NCBI GenBank assembly: GCA_015680685.1
Contig: MNCI01029357.1
Location: 65,869-129,868, forward strand
Source: Gnetum montanum
Taxonomy: Eukaryota > Streptophyta > Gnetopsida > Gnetales > Gnetaceae
DNA: 64,000 bases
Direction of reading: 5' to 3'
The translations under genes and the position numbers were made by a program. Under the pieces are notes generated by a model, which was not told the origin of the DNA, searched no databases, and worked only from the letters and a program-made list of their open reading frames with translations. The first letter of the stretch is position 1, and each line of letters begins with the position of its first letter. Below, in pieces: positions 34,561 to 46,499 of this stretch.

Positions 34561-35279
34561 TGTTTTAGAGCTTGTTTGACCTGTGTGAGGAAATCTAAGA
34601 GGTCTTGGCCACCCCTTTTTTTGATGCTTTCCTCCTCTTCTATTCATCGTGGAAGATGAATTTCATGAGGAGGGGCAACTTCAGATCTGGGTCCAGATCC
34701 TTGTTGGTAGAGTGATGTAGGTTGCATGGTCGTGTCGACCTTCGTCTTTGGTGGAGAAGGTACATATGCAGGGAGCGAAGACATAGGCTCGGGGATACCT
34801 TGGATGATACTTCCCTTTGACCTCTTACCTGCGAAGTAGACTTCTCACCTTGCGAGGGAAGAAGGCTATTAAGCTATTTTTCATGGGATAGGGGATGTCG
34901 AGGGTGTCAACCCCCGAATGAAGAATGGAGCTAGAGGCATTAAAAGGCAAGACCATGTGGCCCCACCAATAGGTTCTACAAAGGTGGATGTCCATGGAGA
35001 GACTCTTAGGATGAATGACTGTTGTGAGCTTTGATTAGCCACTCGTGGTGCGGGTGCACTACGCTGAGGCACCCAAACCATGAATGGCTGCTTGGGTGGC
35101 CTAGGATAACTATCAATGTCGATGATGTTGATTATGTAACCGACATTGCTGGCATTGAGGGGATCTATGTAGACATACATAAATTGGTTTTCAAGGTGCA
35201 CTAGGTTGCTTTCGTCCAGCACTAGTTTTCCCTGGTCGATTAATCTCTGGATGTCATCTTGCAATGCCAGATAGTAATC

Positions 35280-36300
35280 CATGTTGTAACCACACTATTG
35301 GTGGTAATAACAAAACCTTTCCAGCCTGAAACCCCTAGGAACTCAAGGCTCATTGGGCAGGGCCAAAGAGGGGTTCCTAAGGAGGTCACAGTATCATTGA
35401 TGTCTCGCGATTGCATCTTTTGACATCTACTTGTGTTGGATGTATCCCATTGCCAACAGTTTCTTCAGGAGTTCTGAAGGCTTGAGAGGTAGTGGGGTGT
35501 ACTTTGAGTGGTCTTTGCACTGAAAGTTGGGTTTGGGTCTCAAGTGTAGGTATGGAAGGTTGCGGCACATGGCCCTATTTGGGTGCAAGGTTAGCCACGG
35601 GTATGGCTAGTTTCTTGCTATTCTTACCATCATTGTTGCTAGGTTTTAGCTTTTCCTCAGTTGCCACAATGATCATTTTGGTTGTTGGGGCTTTACCCTT
35701 GTCCTTCTTTGTGAAGGTTTTTTTGTAAGCGAGGTAAGCTAGGTCTTTGCTTACCTTAGCTGCATCTTGTATACTCTTAGTCTGAGCGAAAGCCTGACTA
35801 AGAGAGCGAGGAGTGAGGTAGTATAGTTTGGACTTGATGAAGTCATTCACTGCATCCTTAAAGACAACTAGCAAGTGTGCCTCTGTGATGGGCTCATGGA
35901 TCTCATAAAGGGTTGCGCTCCAATGCTGGATGAACTTCTAGATTGGTTCTAGAAGGTCTTGCTTCATGCTCATCAACTAATCTAGCATGGTCTCTTGCGT
36001 CAAGTTGTACTTGAAGTGCATAATGAACTAGGTCAATAGCTCTTCCAGAGTTGAAATGGATGAGCAGTGTGCAGTACCAGCCCAAGGCATTCCTAGCTAG
36101 GGACATGGTGAAGATGCAAATGATTATGTGTGGCCATTATTACAATAGCAAAGATTCATACCTAAAGGTGACAAGATGTGCATTGGGATCTCCCTCCTAA
36201 TCGTACTTCGTGAAGTATGGGAGAGACATCCCTAGGGGTAGTGTCAATCAGGGATTGCAGGGCTGATGGGGTCATCTTGGTAGAAGTCCATTACTTGTAC
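35280..36300 (-). pseudogene. Tat gag
   Basis: Minus-strand blocks spread over shifting frames: LPYFTKYD.EGDPNAHLVTF (start of gag core), SISTLEELLT.FIMHFKYNL, LMSMKQDLLEPIQKFIQHW (the helical gag core), then FKDAVNDFIKSKLYYL and a Lys-rich region (35874-35575). The tail is CYYHQ..GYNMDYYLAL.DDIQRLIDQGKL (35340-35220), a decayed form of the Tat knuckle followed by the conserved DEI..LI..G.L. Length and order fit the family; three or more frameshifts are needed. Confidence 0.75.
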
Positions 36301-37585
36301 CATATCAGACCCTGCAGCTTTAAGGCATTTTATTTCCTTTATGAGGGTCTGGATGAGCTAGAACGCTTAGTCTAGACCCGATGATGTTGTGGATGGTTGG
36401 GGAGCTGTGGATGTAGCTCCCACCTGTGGTATGGAGGGGGTGGTGGTGTGACACATCAATAGTACCATTCGGATGATCCCCACGAGTGATGCTTCTTGTG
36501 TTGTCCACCACCATATAGGTAGTGTTGTTAGGGTAGCAATTGTGGGTTGGGATACCAGATGGACCACTTTTGTCATCAGTAGCGTAGACTAGAGCCCAGT
36601 GTTGGGTTGTACCATCTACGAGGCTTCGTAGGCTCAAGAATAGATGTAGTGAGACTTCTGTGACAGTTGCAGGGTAGGCAAAGAAGCAAATGGGGCCCAC
36701 CATTTGGACAATCCGGGGCCCGCCATAGTGGGTGGAACAAACATGAATGTAGGAATAGAAACAGAAGTCACATATGATTGTGAAGTAGGCACGGTATGAA
36801 CATGTGGTAGGGTAGCCATGATTGGCACATGATATGCTATAGGAATAGAATGCTGGATAGTTTTCAAAGGAATAGTAGTTGCAAACAAAATAAGAAAAAA
36901 TAGGCAAGAGAGGGCATTGAAGCACCGTGGGATTGATGTGGCTACCCATGGTAGTTGCAATCATGGGTTGCGGAAGTGTAGGTGTAATCACAAAGGGAGT
37001 GGTGATAGACAACGACCTGGCTTAGAAAGACTAGGTAGGAGGGATAGGAACAGGGTTGGTTGGACCTCCCTCGTCTGATTGGGAATCAAGTTCCTCTTGT
37101 CCATCTTGGAAGGTATCATCTTGGTTGGACACTATATCCTGTTGCTTCCTAAGCCTAGCCAACTGGATTAGTTGGTCTAGAAGCCTTTGGTCTATCTATG
37201 TCAAAGGTAAGGAAACACCGGGAGTAGGAACAAATTCCTTCCCATTGCAGTAAGCGAACTCGAAGCTATGTTTGTCCTCAAGTTCATTTACATCCAAAGG
37301 AAGATTGACTTACACCTTTGCATAGAGGAAGCTGTAACGCTTGTGTTGCTGGGCCAATTCCTTAGGTCCTCGATTTTTGATCCTGAGGGATCGACGTGTT
37401 TCCAAAGTTTGGGTTCAGCGGTTTTTCGGCACCAGTAGTGCCTTGAACCATGATGGGAAATTCAACATTGAAGGTGTTAGTGGTAGTATTTGAAAAATCC
37501 ATTTTTAAGCAAGTATTTATACAAAAAGACACAAAAAGAACAAGGGAACTAGCAAACAAAAAAGAAGAAGGCTTTATGTCTTACC
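36301..37585 (-). pseudogene. Sequence upstream of Tat gag core, possibly gag N-terminus
   Basis: Open minus frames of 230 codons (37012-36320) and 108 codons (36960-36634, another frame) overlap each other, and a 65-codon frame lies at 37559-37362. They are rich in Pro, Thr, Ser and aromatic residues and show no motif. Tat gags often have a Pro-rich N-terminal extension, so this stretch may be its decayed relic. Which frame was used cannot be decided by eye. Confidence 0.3.
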
Positions 37586-37589
37586 AAAT

Positions 37590-38220
37590 TCCCGAGGAAC
37601 CATCGAGGCGACCGATCTGCACCACACAAAGCGTAAAAAACTGCAAGAGGATGTCACGTTTATCTTAATGTGAAATAGGATGTAAAGTGTGTGCAAGACA
37701 ACTGTAAGATAGTTTTATTTAACTGGCGATCAAAGGCTTTATGTCTCGCAAGGCTCTGGAGGAACCATCAAGGTGACCGACCTATACGAGACGATATGCT
37801 AATGCATGATGAGGTATAGAGTGCATGCAAGACTACCATAAGATAGGCTAGTTAACTGGTGATGAAAGGACTTATCTATTTCAGGGATTTTAAGGAACTG
37901 TCGAGGCGACCGACCTATATCACATGATATGCTAATGCACGATAAGGTACAGAGCCCATGCAAGACTACCGTAAGGCAGGCAAGCTAACTATCAATCAAA
38001 TGCCTTGCATCCTGTAGGGTCCTCGAGGAACCGTTGAAGTGACCGATCTGTACCATGTGCATTGGGGTATAAAACGTATGCAAGACTATCGTAACATAGG
38101 CTAGTTAACTAACAATCAGAGTCCTTGTATTCTGTGGGATTCCCAAGGAATCGTCAAGGTGACCGATCTGCACCACACAAAGTGCAAAGAACTGCATAAG
38201 GGTGTCGCATTTATGCTTAT
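37590..38220. repeat. Tandem array in Tat leader, five units of about 110-165 bp
   Basis: Units are marked by aggaacc(at/gt)cgaggcgaccga at 37595, 37760, 37893, 38036 and 38146. Each is followed by 'ctg(t/c)acca', then 'gcatgcaagactaccgtaaga' and 'ggctagttaact'-type phrases. It lies between the 5' LTR and gag on the element's own strand. The units differ from one another by many substitutions, so the array is old. Confidence 0.75.
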
Positions 38221-38700
38221 GTTTATCAGGGTGTAGAAGGCTCATAGAACTACTGTGACACATGGAAATGCTACCAAAATTCCCTCCTTCTAGCTCTAGA
38301 AAACTGTAGTGATCGAAAACGTCAGCAGCTGGAAAACACCGAGGGGTCGGCGAGCACGATAGTTTCGACCCCATATCCGTAGGAGGGCCGTGCTGGGTGT
38401 GAGTGGATATGGGGCACCCTAAATGGTCTGGTTGATCAGATAGGGACTTAGTCAGTGTCTATATAGCCTTTTGTAACATATAGTTTGAAAATGGGAATGA
38501 AAATGCAAAGTAATGCTTGAAAGTAAATAAGGAAGAAAATAATGCAAAACACAGCAATAAGCAGGAAATAAAGTAAAATGCAGTTAGATAAATGCACTAC
38601 TCCAAAGCTACAAGCTTTCTTTGTCAAGATGGATATAGTTGGTTGCACAGCATTGAGGAGTGTAGAGATCCAAAGAGTAAGTAGGATGTGTAGAGAAAAA
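38221..38700 (-). other. Tat leader next to 5' LTR, no gene seen
   Basis: Contains frames of 89 and 66 codons on the minus strand without motif. The primer-binding site should abut the LTR at 38700. The minus-strand sequence there (tttttctctacacatcctac) is not one I can assign to a tRNA. Confidence 0.35.
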
Positions 38701-39961
38701 TGGTTGTGTTCTTAGGCACATACTTGGGAGTTGATAATGCGAATATTCTACCAAGGTGGTAGAAAGGAAACAGAACAAAATGCTAGCTGAAAATGCTATC
38801 TATTTGTAGTGTTAAATAGAAAGCTTACAATGCTCAATGCTCAATGTTACAATGCTTTTTTAGAACATCTGGGGCCAACCTTGTGTGGAAGAGAGCAAGA
38901 GGTGCCAGAAGTGCCAGAAGTTAGAAGGTTCCCACTAGGCCAAAATTCTTGAAAAAAGGTTTTTTGGATGTTGCTCATTGGAGTATTTATAGGATCAAGG
39001 GCATGCAGAAGGGGTGGTTTGGATGCCACGTGCCTCAGGCCCACGTTGACTTGCTTGTGTGTCATGTGCCTACGTGACCATTGGACCTGCATTACTATTG
39101 TAATGCGATCCTACCATGCCGTAACTATGAGCCTGCCATGTCGTAATTACGTTATCAGCATCTTGGGACATGTGCCAATGGTCTAATTAGGTGAAATGCA
39201 TTAATGTCACGTAACCACCTGCATGCCTTGTTGTGCTTCGTAGCATAGCATGATCAACATAACGTAGCATCTTGTCATGCATTCTGCTACATGTGTGTTG
39301 CATACTTGCTATGCTATGCTACACTACGTAGCATAACAACTGGCCTTAGTCACAAAAACTTTTCCAATCTACAAAATTTGCTTCCTGTGTTGCGGGAATT
39401 GCAGGCTTGCTGATCCTACCCTTTGAGCTGCCTTATGTCTCTTCTGCAGGATTGCTACGCCTCACTATGCCATGTAGCTCAGTGTAACATAGTAGCAGAC
39501 ATGGTCTGCCACTTCCTGATGGAAAGGGACATTGCTAAAGGACTTGAAGTTGGTTGGTGGAATTGGTTGTATAGCTTTTACCATGCTACACTACACTATG
39601 TAGCGTAGCGTAGCATGGCACTTCATTCTACAATCATTTTCTAAAGCTTACTATGCTACATAGCAGGGTGTAGCATAGCATAGCAAAATTTGTGACTTAG
39701 AAAACTTGCTGAACTATTTCGTGCTTCTTAAGTGCTACTGTCAACTCCATGCATCTTTTTTGAGTAGGCTGTTGGTTGGGCAAACTACTTAGGTGGATGC
39801 ACAGGATGATCCGTAAATCCTGTTTACACCCAAAGTAGAAAATTTTCTGAACTGGCCAGCCTGAGTTTAGAGCATTCTCCTCCCAAAGAACTACCATAGT
39901 GCTGCTCGAATTGCAAGGCTTGGTGAAGCGAGAATGACTTCAAATTTTTTGGGATGTTTCA
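38701..39961 (-). repeat. Tat element 5' LTR (1261 bp)
   Basis: On the minus strand it begins TGAAACATCCC and ends CACAACCA, matching 22739-23238 except for about 760 extra bases at roughly 39078-39835. That extra part is rich in palindromic tagcatagc/gctatgcta words. CCTATAAATACTCCA on the minus strand (about 38980) is a TATA candidate. Substitutions against the other LTR are frequent, so the insertion is not recent. Confidence 0.85.
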
Positions 39962-39965
39962 GAAG

Positions 39966-40800
39966 GCTACACTCCACTCATCGATAGCACCATTAACATC
40001 ATCATGCCTTGCAAAAAATGGTCTCAAGAGTAAAAGGAGAACTTCATTTTTTATTCAAAAGAAAAGAATTATTTATATTATGCATTGAATAAATTTGAAT
40101 TCAATAGGATAGCAAGATGTAAAATGGCCGAAGAAATTTGAAAAACTTTAGAAGTTACTTATGAAGAAACCTCTATTGTTGAGTAGTCGAAATTGTTAGT
40201 TCTTCAAAGTGAATATGATAAGATCAAAATGTGAGAAGGTGAGAAAATAAAGGATTATTTTTCTAGAGCTAAAGATGTTGCTATAGCTATCAGAGGCATA
40301 GGAAAATACATGCCTAAAAGTGATGTCATCATTAAAATGATGAGAACTATACAATTGGAGTTTAGGCCTAAGATCACAACCATGGAGGAAATCAAATATT
40401 TCTTGACTCTAATATTTGAGTAACTTCAAAGTGCTCTCATTGGCTATGAAGTGAATCTCATAAGTGAAAGAGAAATTCATGAAAATCCTACTACTCTAAA
40501 GACTACCTCCAAGGAGAAGGAGGTCAATGAATATGGTGAGGAAAATGAAGATGAGCTTGATCTTCTCTCATGAAGACTACAACAACTACTTATAATAAGA
40601 AAAGGGACATCTCAACAACAACAAAGGTCAAATTTCTTCAAAGGTAGAGAAAGAGGTAGAAATGTTTTAAATTCTTCTAATCTAGATTTTTCTTTCATAG
40701 AGTGTTGGATTTGTGGAGGAAGATGTCATATAACCTTTGAATGTCCTAGTGATCCAAATGATAGGAAAGTTTAGTGAAATAATAGATCCAATGATGACGA
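39966..40800 (+). pseudogene. Copia gag with intact zinc knuckle (Cop2)
   Basis: The plus frame gives LKSNEFNRIASCKMAEEI.KTLEV, SKLLVLQSEYDKIKM.EGEKIKDYF, SRAKDVAIAIRGIGKYM, VIIKMMRTIQLEFRPKITTMEE, then CWICGGRCHITFECPSD (about 40705-40755), a complete C-X2-C-X4-H-X4-C knuckle. This is the copia gag (UBN2-like) pattern. Only three or four stops occur, so it is among the better kept genes here. Its N-terminus is cut off at the Tat LTR edge, so the Tat insertion or a rearrangement removed it. Confidence 0.8.
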
Positions 40801-42914
40801 ATTGAAAAGGCCAACTTTTATACAAGTTAGGATGATGGTAAGCAAAGTGAAGAAGAAGCATGCAATTCTCCTAAAGAATTTCATCTCATTTACATGGAAC
40901 TTACTGATGAATCTTCCTTACATAAATTTGAACATGATAAGTGTGAAGAGAGGTATAGTGAATTTAAAGAAGAATTTTTTCTCTTACATCATTTAATTAG
41001 GAAGGCAAAGAAACTAGTGCTTTCTAACTTAAATTCTCTTCATGATAAAATGAAAGAAGAGATCTTAGACATAAAAGCTAAGATTTAACCACTAACAAGG
41101 ATCATAAAAAAATTGAAGATGAGGAGATTCCCAAAGATTAGGCAAAGAATTTAGAGATGCAACACATGAAAATGCAAGCTTAAACCCAAGCATAGTAACA
41201 TTTGATAATTTTTATCTTAAGAATAATACTACTTTTATATGAAAAATTGTTGTTTTGTACAAATATTTAACCATGATGGTTAAAATAAGATTAATTCTTG
41301 GTCTTTTCAGAAGGTCTTTGGTAAGGAAATTATGTAGATGAGTGAGAATGAAGAGACATGGAGTTTTAAAAATAATGTAAAAATTGATTCAAAGTTCTAT
41401 AACAAGGAAAATAAACAAATAAAGACATCACAAACACAATCTAATGAAAGAGAACCTAAGGATGAGAAGGTAGTTCATGATAGGGGACCTCATCTCAAAC
41501 TCCATTAATCTTCTCATTTTATTGGCAAGCAAGGTAAGTCTCTATCTCTTTACTTGCTAGTTAATAAGAAAGGTATATGAGAAGTCTTAACTTATCTATG
41601 TTCAAATAATGTATGGTGTAATAAGTATCTAGAGCATTTCATATATTAATTGGTTTTTTGAAGACTTATGAAGCACTTGTAATGATTTCCCTTAGTTTGA
41701 TTTCTTGTCTTGCTAAATCTAAAATTCTTGTCATGATTTGTTTCTATGCTCATAGTCTTTGGAATGACTTTTTCCATTTATAAGAGGAGACAAACCTTTA
41801 TCAATATTTTTGGATGAAGATCTAGAAATCCACAAATTTAGGTTAATGTTGATCTACGGTTATAGTGTATTTGTGATTTTTACACATTAACCTTAGAAAG
41901 CCCAAGATAAGTAGCACATATGTAGGGGAAGCCTACATCTCAATCATCTTGGGGCCATCAACGTAGGGGGAGTCCATGGAGACTTCAACTAAAATGCACA
42001 ATGAGCAAGAAAAAAACTTCAAGAGGTATTTATTGGAATGGCAAAGTCTTGAATAGTTGACTTTAAAAGGTACCTAATGGTATATAAATAATTAGTTGCT
42101 TACCAACATCAATTGTTTGTAAATGATTGTGATTTTTGTAGTGAGTTTTAAAACATGCATGACTTTCATATTCATTTAATGAATGTTTTTTTTTGAATCC
42201 AAAATTACATGATAATATCTATTATATAAGTTATCTTTAGCATCAATCATTGTTGGTCGTCATGGATTTTGAAATGAAAACTCACCTATTTGATGTTCAA
42301 TCATAAGCTTAATCATGAATTATCTATTTCTATACAGCAAGTAGTTGATATTATGAGAATGCCATGATCTTTTTTGGATATCTATGCTTTTCTTAAGTTA
42401 TCCATTGAATAATTTGCATTTAGATGTAGATTTTGGGAATTTGGCATGCCTAGATTTAAGTTATAGATTGCTATATGCTCATTTACCAAGATGAATCCAT
42501 TTTAATTACTTATTTTGAAGATAGATTCCTTACTCCTCAATGTTCACACTTCACTTCAAGCTTAAATATTGGCTGAAAATCCTCAATTAGTTCTTGATAT
42601 ATTTGTGGAAATACTTGTAATATTCTTACTTTTCTATTTGTGATACTTAATGAAACACCTATTTCTATATACTCTATCTTTGATATTTTGTTTTAATAGA
42701 CTATTTTTTTGTGATCAGATTTACATTAGTTGATAAGTGTATGAATGTATATTTATTCGCATGTTTTATTTTTTATCAATGGTTTTGAATGTTGCATTTC
42801 CTTGAACAAACATCAGAGTATGCATGTTTCACTCATAGCTTTAACCTTTAAAATTGAATGTTGATGGTTCTTATTGAATTAATTGCAACTCCTTCTTTTG
42901 ACCTCAAAAGAGAA
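40801..42914 (+). other. Downstream of Cop2 gag, no pol domain seen
   Basis: Frames of 64 codons at 40802-41088 continue a charged, Lys-rich segment that may be post-gag sequence. Further on I find no protease, integrase or RT blocks. A purine-rich string (gtagggggagtcc, near 41973) resembles a polypurine tract, which could mark the end of a shortened copia element, but no LTR pair was found. Confidence 0.3.
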
Positions 42915-43786
42915 TGATGAGTCCCAATATCAGACTGATGATATCAAATCCTGGATATTGAATACATGATATTACCACAAACCAAGAAACAGTGGATACG
43001 CAATGTCGGGACCTGTCTCATTGCCTATAAATAAGAGATAGGGGCACATGGTTTTGGATAGATTCTCTTAGTCCCTTAGTCAAACTCTTACAATTTTTCC
43101 TTTCCAAAGTTAGAATTATTTCTGAGTGCCTGTAGTAGGTGTTATAAAGTGAATAGATCTTTATTCGAGCATTGTGTACTTGAGCACACCTTATGTCCAG
43201 AAATAAAGATAAACTTTGTGATAAACCTTGCAACATTCAGAATAGATTAATTATTTTTTTTAATGTTATCTACTATTATTTAATGTTATTTACTATTGTT
43301 TAATATTTTCATTAGTTAATTAATGTTATTTCTCTAGAATTATTAATTAGTAATTATCCACAAATTAGCACACTCAGCAAGACCACTTCAAGCATACGTG
43401 GAACACATGGTAACCCAGTAACAACTAGTGTTTGGTAATCCTAGTAGTGATACACTACTTCAAGATGTGTTTAGAGAGTGGGAATGGATGTTGGTGTTAG
43501 GATTTGATTCACATTAGAGTTGCAAGAATGCATTAGTTAATTAAATATTTTCATTTCACATACTTAGGAGACCAAGATAGAAAATATAAAAAAATAAAAA
43601 TCATATACCTCAAGTTTACTTAACCATAAAATTGTGCCTTACATGTAAGCTTGGGAAGATAATGACTGCATAACTCATCCTTGTTCTATGAAGGTGCATA
43701 AGCACTTAATCCTTGGAGTTCAACTGGATCGTGCATGAACACTCATATTCATATGGTTCGGTGTAGGGGTACCTTGGTACTTATCA
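42915..43786 (+). repeat. Athila-like element A2, 5' LTR (872 bp)
   Basis: It starts TGATGAGTCC and ends TTATCA, and matches 52090-52963 nearly throughout. TATAAAT at 43026-43032 sits in a shared block 'cattgcctataaataagag' and is the likely promoter TATA box. The following region carries 'gggtacc' near the end, a family mark found in all six LTRs of this type in the window. Confidence 0.88.
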
Positions 43787-43805
43787 TTGGCACTGTTGCC
43801 AAGGA
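43787..43805 (+). other. Primer-binding site of A2, tRNA-Asp type
   Basis: The sequence ttggcactgttgccaagga matches TTGGCGCCGTTGCCGGGGA, the tRNA-Asp primer site typical of Athila elements, apart from four C-to-T/A-type changes. Confidence 0.8.
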
Positions 43806-43922
43806 TTTTGTTGTTTGTGCGTTGATTAGAACTTAGGAAATCCTTCCATTTTTTGGACAAACCCTTAGAGTTAACTATCCTACAATTACCAGAGAAGGGT
43901 ATTGCACACTGAGTAATTAATT

Positions 43923-46280
43923 ATGTCTCCTTCTTCTTATGAAAGTGCTTCACCAACTAGGTCTGATATGATGAAAAATCAAAGCTAGAGTGCACATGTT
44001 GATCTGCCAGTGCCCCAACAATTTTGCATGGTATACACTCATCCTAATGAGTATGTACTAGATTTTACCTTTATACTCCACTAGGATGAATAGTTGTAAT
44101 GGCGTGAATTAGAAGGTAACATAGTGTTACCTCTTGATCATTCAATTCCAAGCATGCTTCTTCGTGCTCTCACACGAATTGGTATGCAACACTTAAAATC
44201 AGAGTACACTGTGCATGAACAAGATTTGAGAGATTATCAACCCATGAAGGCACAATGCCAGAGGGATTTGCAATAGGAGAAACATTACAAATCCATGAAG
44301 GGGAAGTGGTCTTAGGATGTCCCGTATGTCTTAAGTAAAAATGATGGTGGTGAACCTTTCTCAGGAAGTTTTCCACAAAATGATGTTCCTCTCTTTGAAC
44401 TTGGTCAAGGAGTTGTGTACCAAAATCTTCACTCAACTATTCATAACCCAAGTTCTAGTACCAATGAACGCAAAGGATTTGGAAAAGAAACATGAATACA
44501 TGGTAATGATAGACAGTCCTATCCTAACTGTGACCAAGGTGGCAACCACTGAAGAGAAGGTAGCAAGTGTCATCATGATGGTAATCCTCCTTCCCCTTCA
44601 CCTTCATGATCTCCTTCCCCCTCCCGTTCAGGATTTCAACTTAGTCGCAAAGGGAAAGACCATGAGAATAATGGTAAGCAAAATAGAAATCATTGACAAA
44701 ATAATAGAGAAAAGGAATGAGAGCATTCTAAAGAGACACATCACAAAAGAATGGAGAGTAGAGAACAACATAAGTATCATAGACACCATAGGTAGCATGA
44801 TCACAATGAACCCCTACTCGCCACCCAAAGTATGTTAGATATAACAAAGGCTATTAGGATCCTGACAAGACACTAGAAAGATAGTAGGATCAAAAAATTA
44901 GATATGAATAACATCCCATGATTTAAAGGGGGATACAATGCTAATCCTCAAAACTATTTACAAGCATTCCACGATGCATATGCCTTGTAAAATATAGAAA
45001 GTGAATGGAAAAAGCTAAATTTATTTCCATGGACACTGATCAAGGAAGTGGAAAGCTAGTACTAGTTCTTAGAACTAGAATCCATTAATCGATGGAGTAC
45101 CATGTTAGAGGTATTCAATGATAAGTATTAGATGTACTCTTGAGTGTCCAACCTACATAAGAAAATCCAAGGATGGAAACAAGGAGGACATGAATGCTTG
45201 GATAGTGCCATGGGTAGATATTATTCACTATTACATTGTTTCCCTGGCCATGGTTAATCACAAAAGGAATAACTACACCATCTCGTAGATGGGCTTAGGT
45301 ACGAAACATGAAGAACCCTTGGGACTTATGCCCAAGGAAGGCTATCCGAGTTCAGAGCCCATCAAATACAAAGATTGTTGAAGCAAGTTGCCAAGGAGGA
45401 AGGTGAGTTGAGAAAAAGAGAAAGTGTGAAGGAGTAAAATAGAGATCTTTCCCTTCAAAATAAGGAAGTTAGATTTTGCGAAGATGAAGAAGAGTCATCA
45501 CTTGAAGAGATGGTGAATAGAAAGACTTTTCCCATTTAAAAATTTACATCAGAGGTATTAGCAAAGGTGGATCAAATGTGGAATTCTCTAGACAATAAAT
45601 TTCAAACTATCTTAAAAATAGTAGAGGCATCTAGAGAGCAAAGTAGTGATTGAGAGAAGAGGAAAAAGGGAGAAGCTGAGTATGCGCATAACAAGGGTAA
45701 GGGCAAGGTTGCTATCATTGAAGAGGTTGTGGATTCAGACACAAATGATGATGGCAGATGCAAAATTTTCCAATATGACCATCCTAAGGGATGTTTCCCT
45801 GTAATGTCACATCTACAAGATTTTGATGTGTATGCACTAAACCCACGATTGAATAGATGGAAAACACCCAGAAGGTTACCTTATCCTCAAGGTAACCCAA
45901 GGTAGTTCCACCAACCCTAGACATATTATCCAAGTGGAGCTCCACCATAATTGCATGAATAGTATGAATGGTGGCAACACCCACAATCATGGGGAATTCC
46001 AACACCATGTCAATAGTACCCTTACCATTAGCCTAACCCATATGGTTATTATGGTCATGTTACTCTTTAGCCTCACTACCCAGCACCCGAGTGCTATAGA
46101 AATTCTTCTTCTAGGGGTGATGCTTCACATAAATACTATGCTTCTCATTTGACTACATCTCTTCCATCATCAGCTTCATTACCACTTACTCCAGCTATGC
46201 AAGGTGAGATTCCTACCTAGCCATAGCAATGTAATGCTACAAGGGCTATCAATCTTTAGCCTACTGTTGGTTCAGACAAC
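43923..46280 (+). pseudogene. Athila-like gag (A2)
   Basis: Candidate start MSPSSYESASPTRSDMMKNQ just after the primer site. Then an Asn/Ser/His-rich part, followed by the conserved core: NNIP.FKGGYNANPQNYLQAFHDAYAL, ESEWKKLNLFPWTLIKEVES, ESINRWSTMLEVFNDKY, KKIQGWKQGGHECL and GRYYSLLHCFPGHG. The tail KQVAKEEGELRKRESVKE and AIIEEVVDSDTNDDGRCKIFQYDHPKGCFPVM is shared with copies A1 and A4. Many stops and at least a few frameshifts are present. Frames of 165 codons (44341) and 72-74 codons (45784-46152) are pieces or shadows of it. Confidence 0.75.
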
Positions 46281-46499
46281 TGATCAAAGAAGAGATCATT
46301 TTTAGAACTAATAGTTCAACCAAGTCCTTACAATCACAAGTAGCTAATTATCCAAGTGTCTCATCATCATTTGAATCTTTAGAGCTCCTTTCAAACCAAA
46401 AATTTCACCCAACACATATTTTCCTATTAACCCACGCTATCACTGATTGGATTAAAGCTAGACATCTTCCTAGGAAATTCTCTAATCTTGGAAGTCCTC

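Larger units (their letters stand above)
22739..39961 (-). mobile_element. Tat-lineage Ty3/gypsy retrotransposon, whole element
   Basis: A minus-strand element of about 17.2 kb between two LTRs. Its order is LTR, leader array, gag, protease, interruption with antisense gene, RT, two RNase H domains, integrase, 3' ORF, polypurine tract, LTR. A second RNase H upstream of integrase is the diagnostic trait of the Tat lineage (including Ogre-type elements), whose members are often very long and carry extra ORFs. It is richer in G+C and CpG than its flanks. No matching target duplication is apparent (caaaa on the left, gaagg on the right). It has interrupted or replaced part of a copia element whose gag starts at its right edge. 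Confidence 0.85.

Noticed and set aside
35492-35728. 78-codon plus frame with hydrophobic runs
   Set aside because: Antisense shadow of the Tat gag Lys-rich region; apparent membrane segments come from complementing Lys/Glu codons.
36634-36960. 108-codon minus frame inside a 230-codon minus frame
   Set aside because: Two overlapping frames without motifs in the gag upstream region; at most one could be real and neither is supported alone, so they are reported only as one uncertain stretch.
37590-38220. Regular repeats considered as CRISPR
   Set aside because: Units vary in length and sequence, the 'spacers' are also repeated, and the context is a plant retrotransposon leader.
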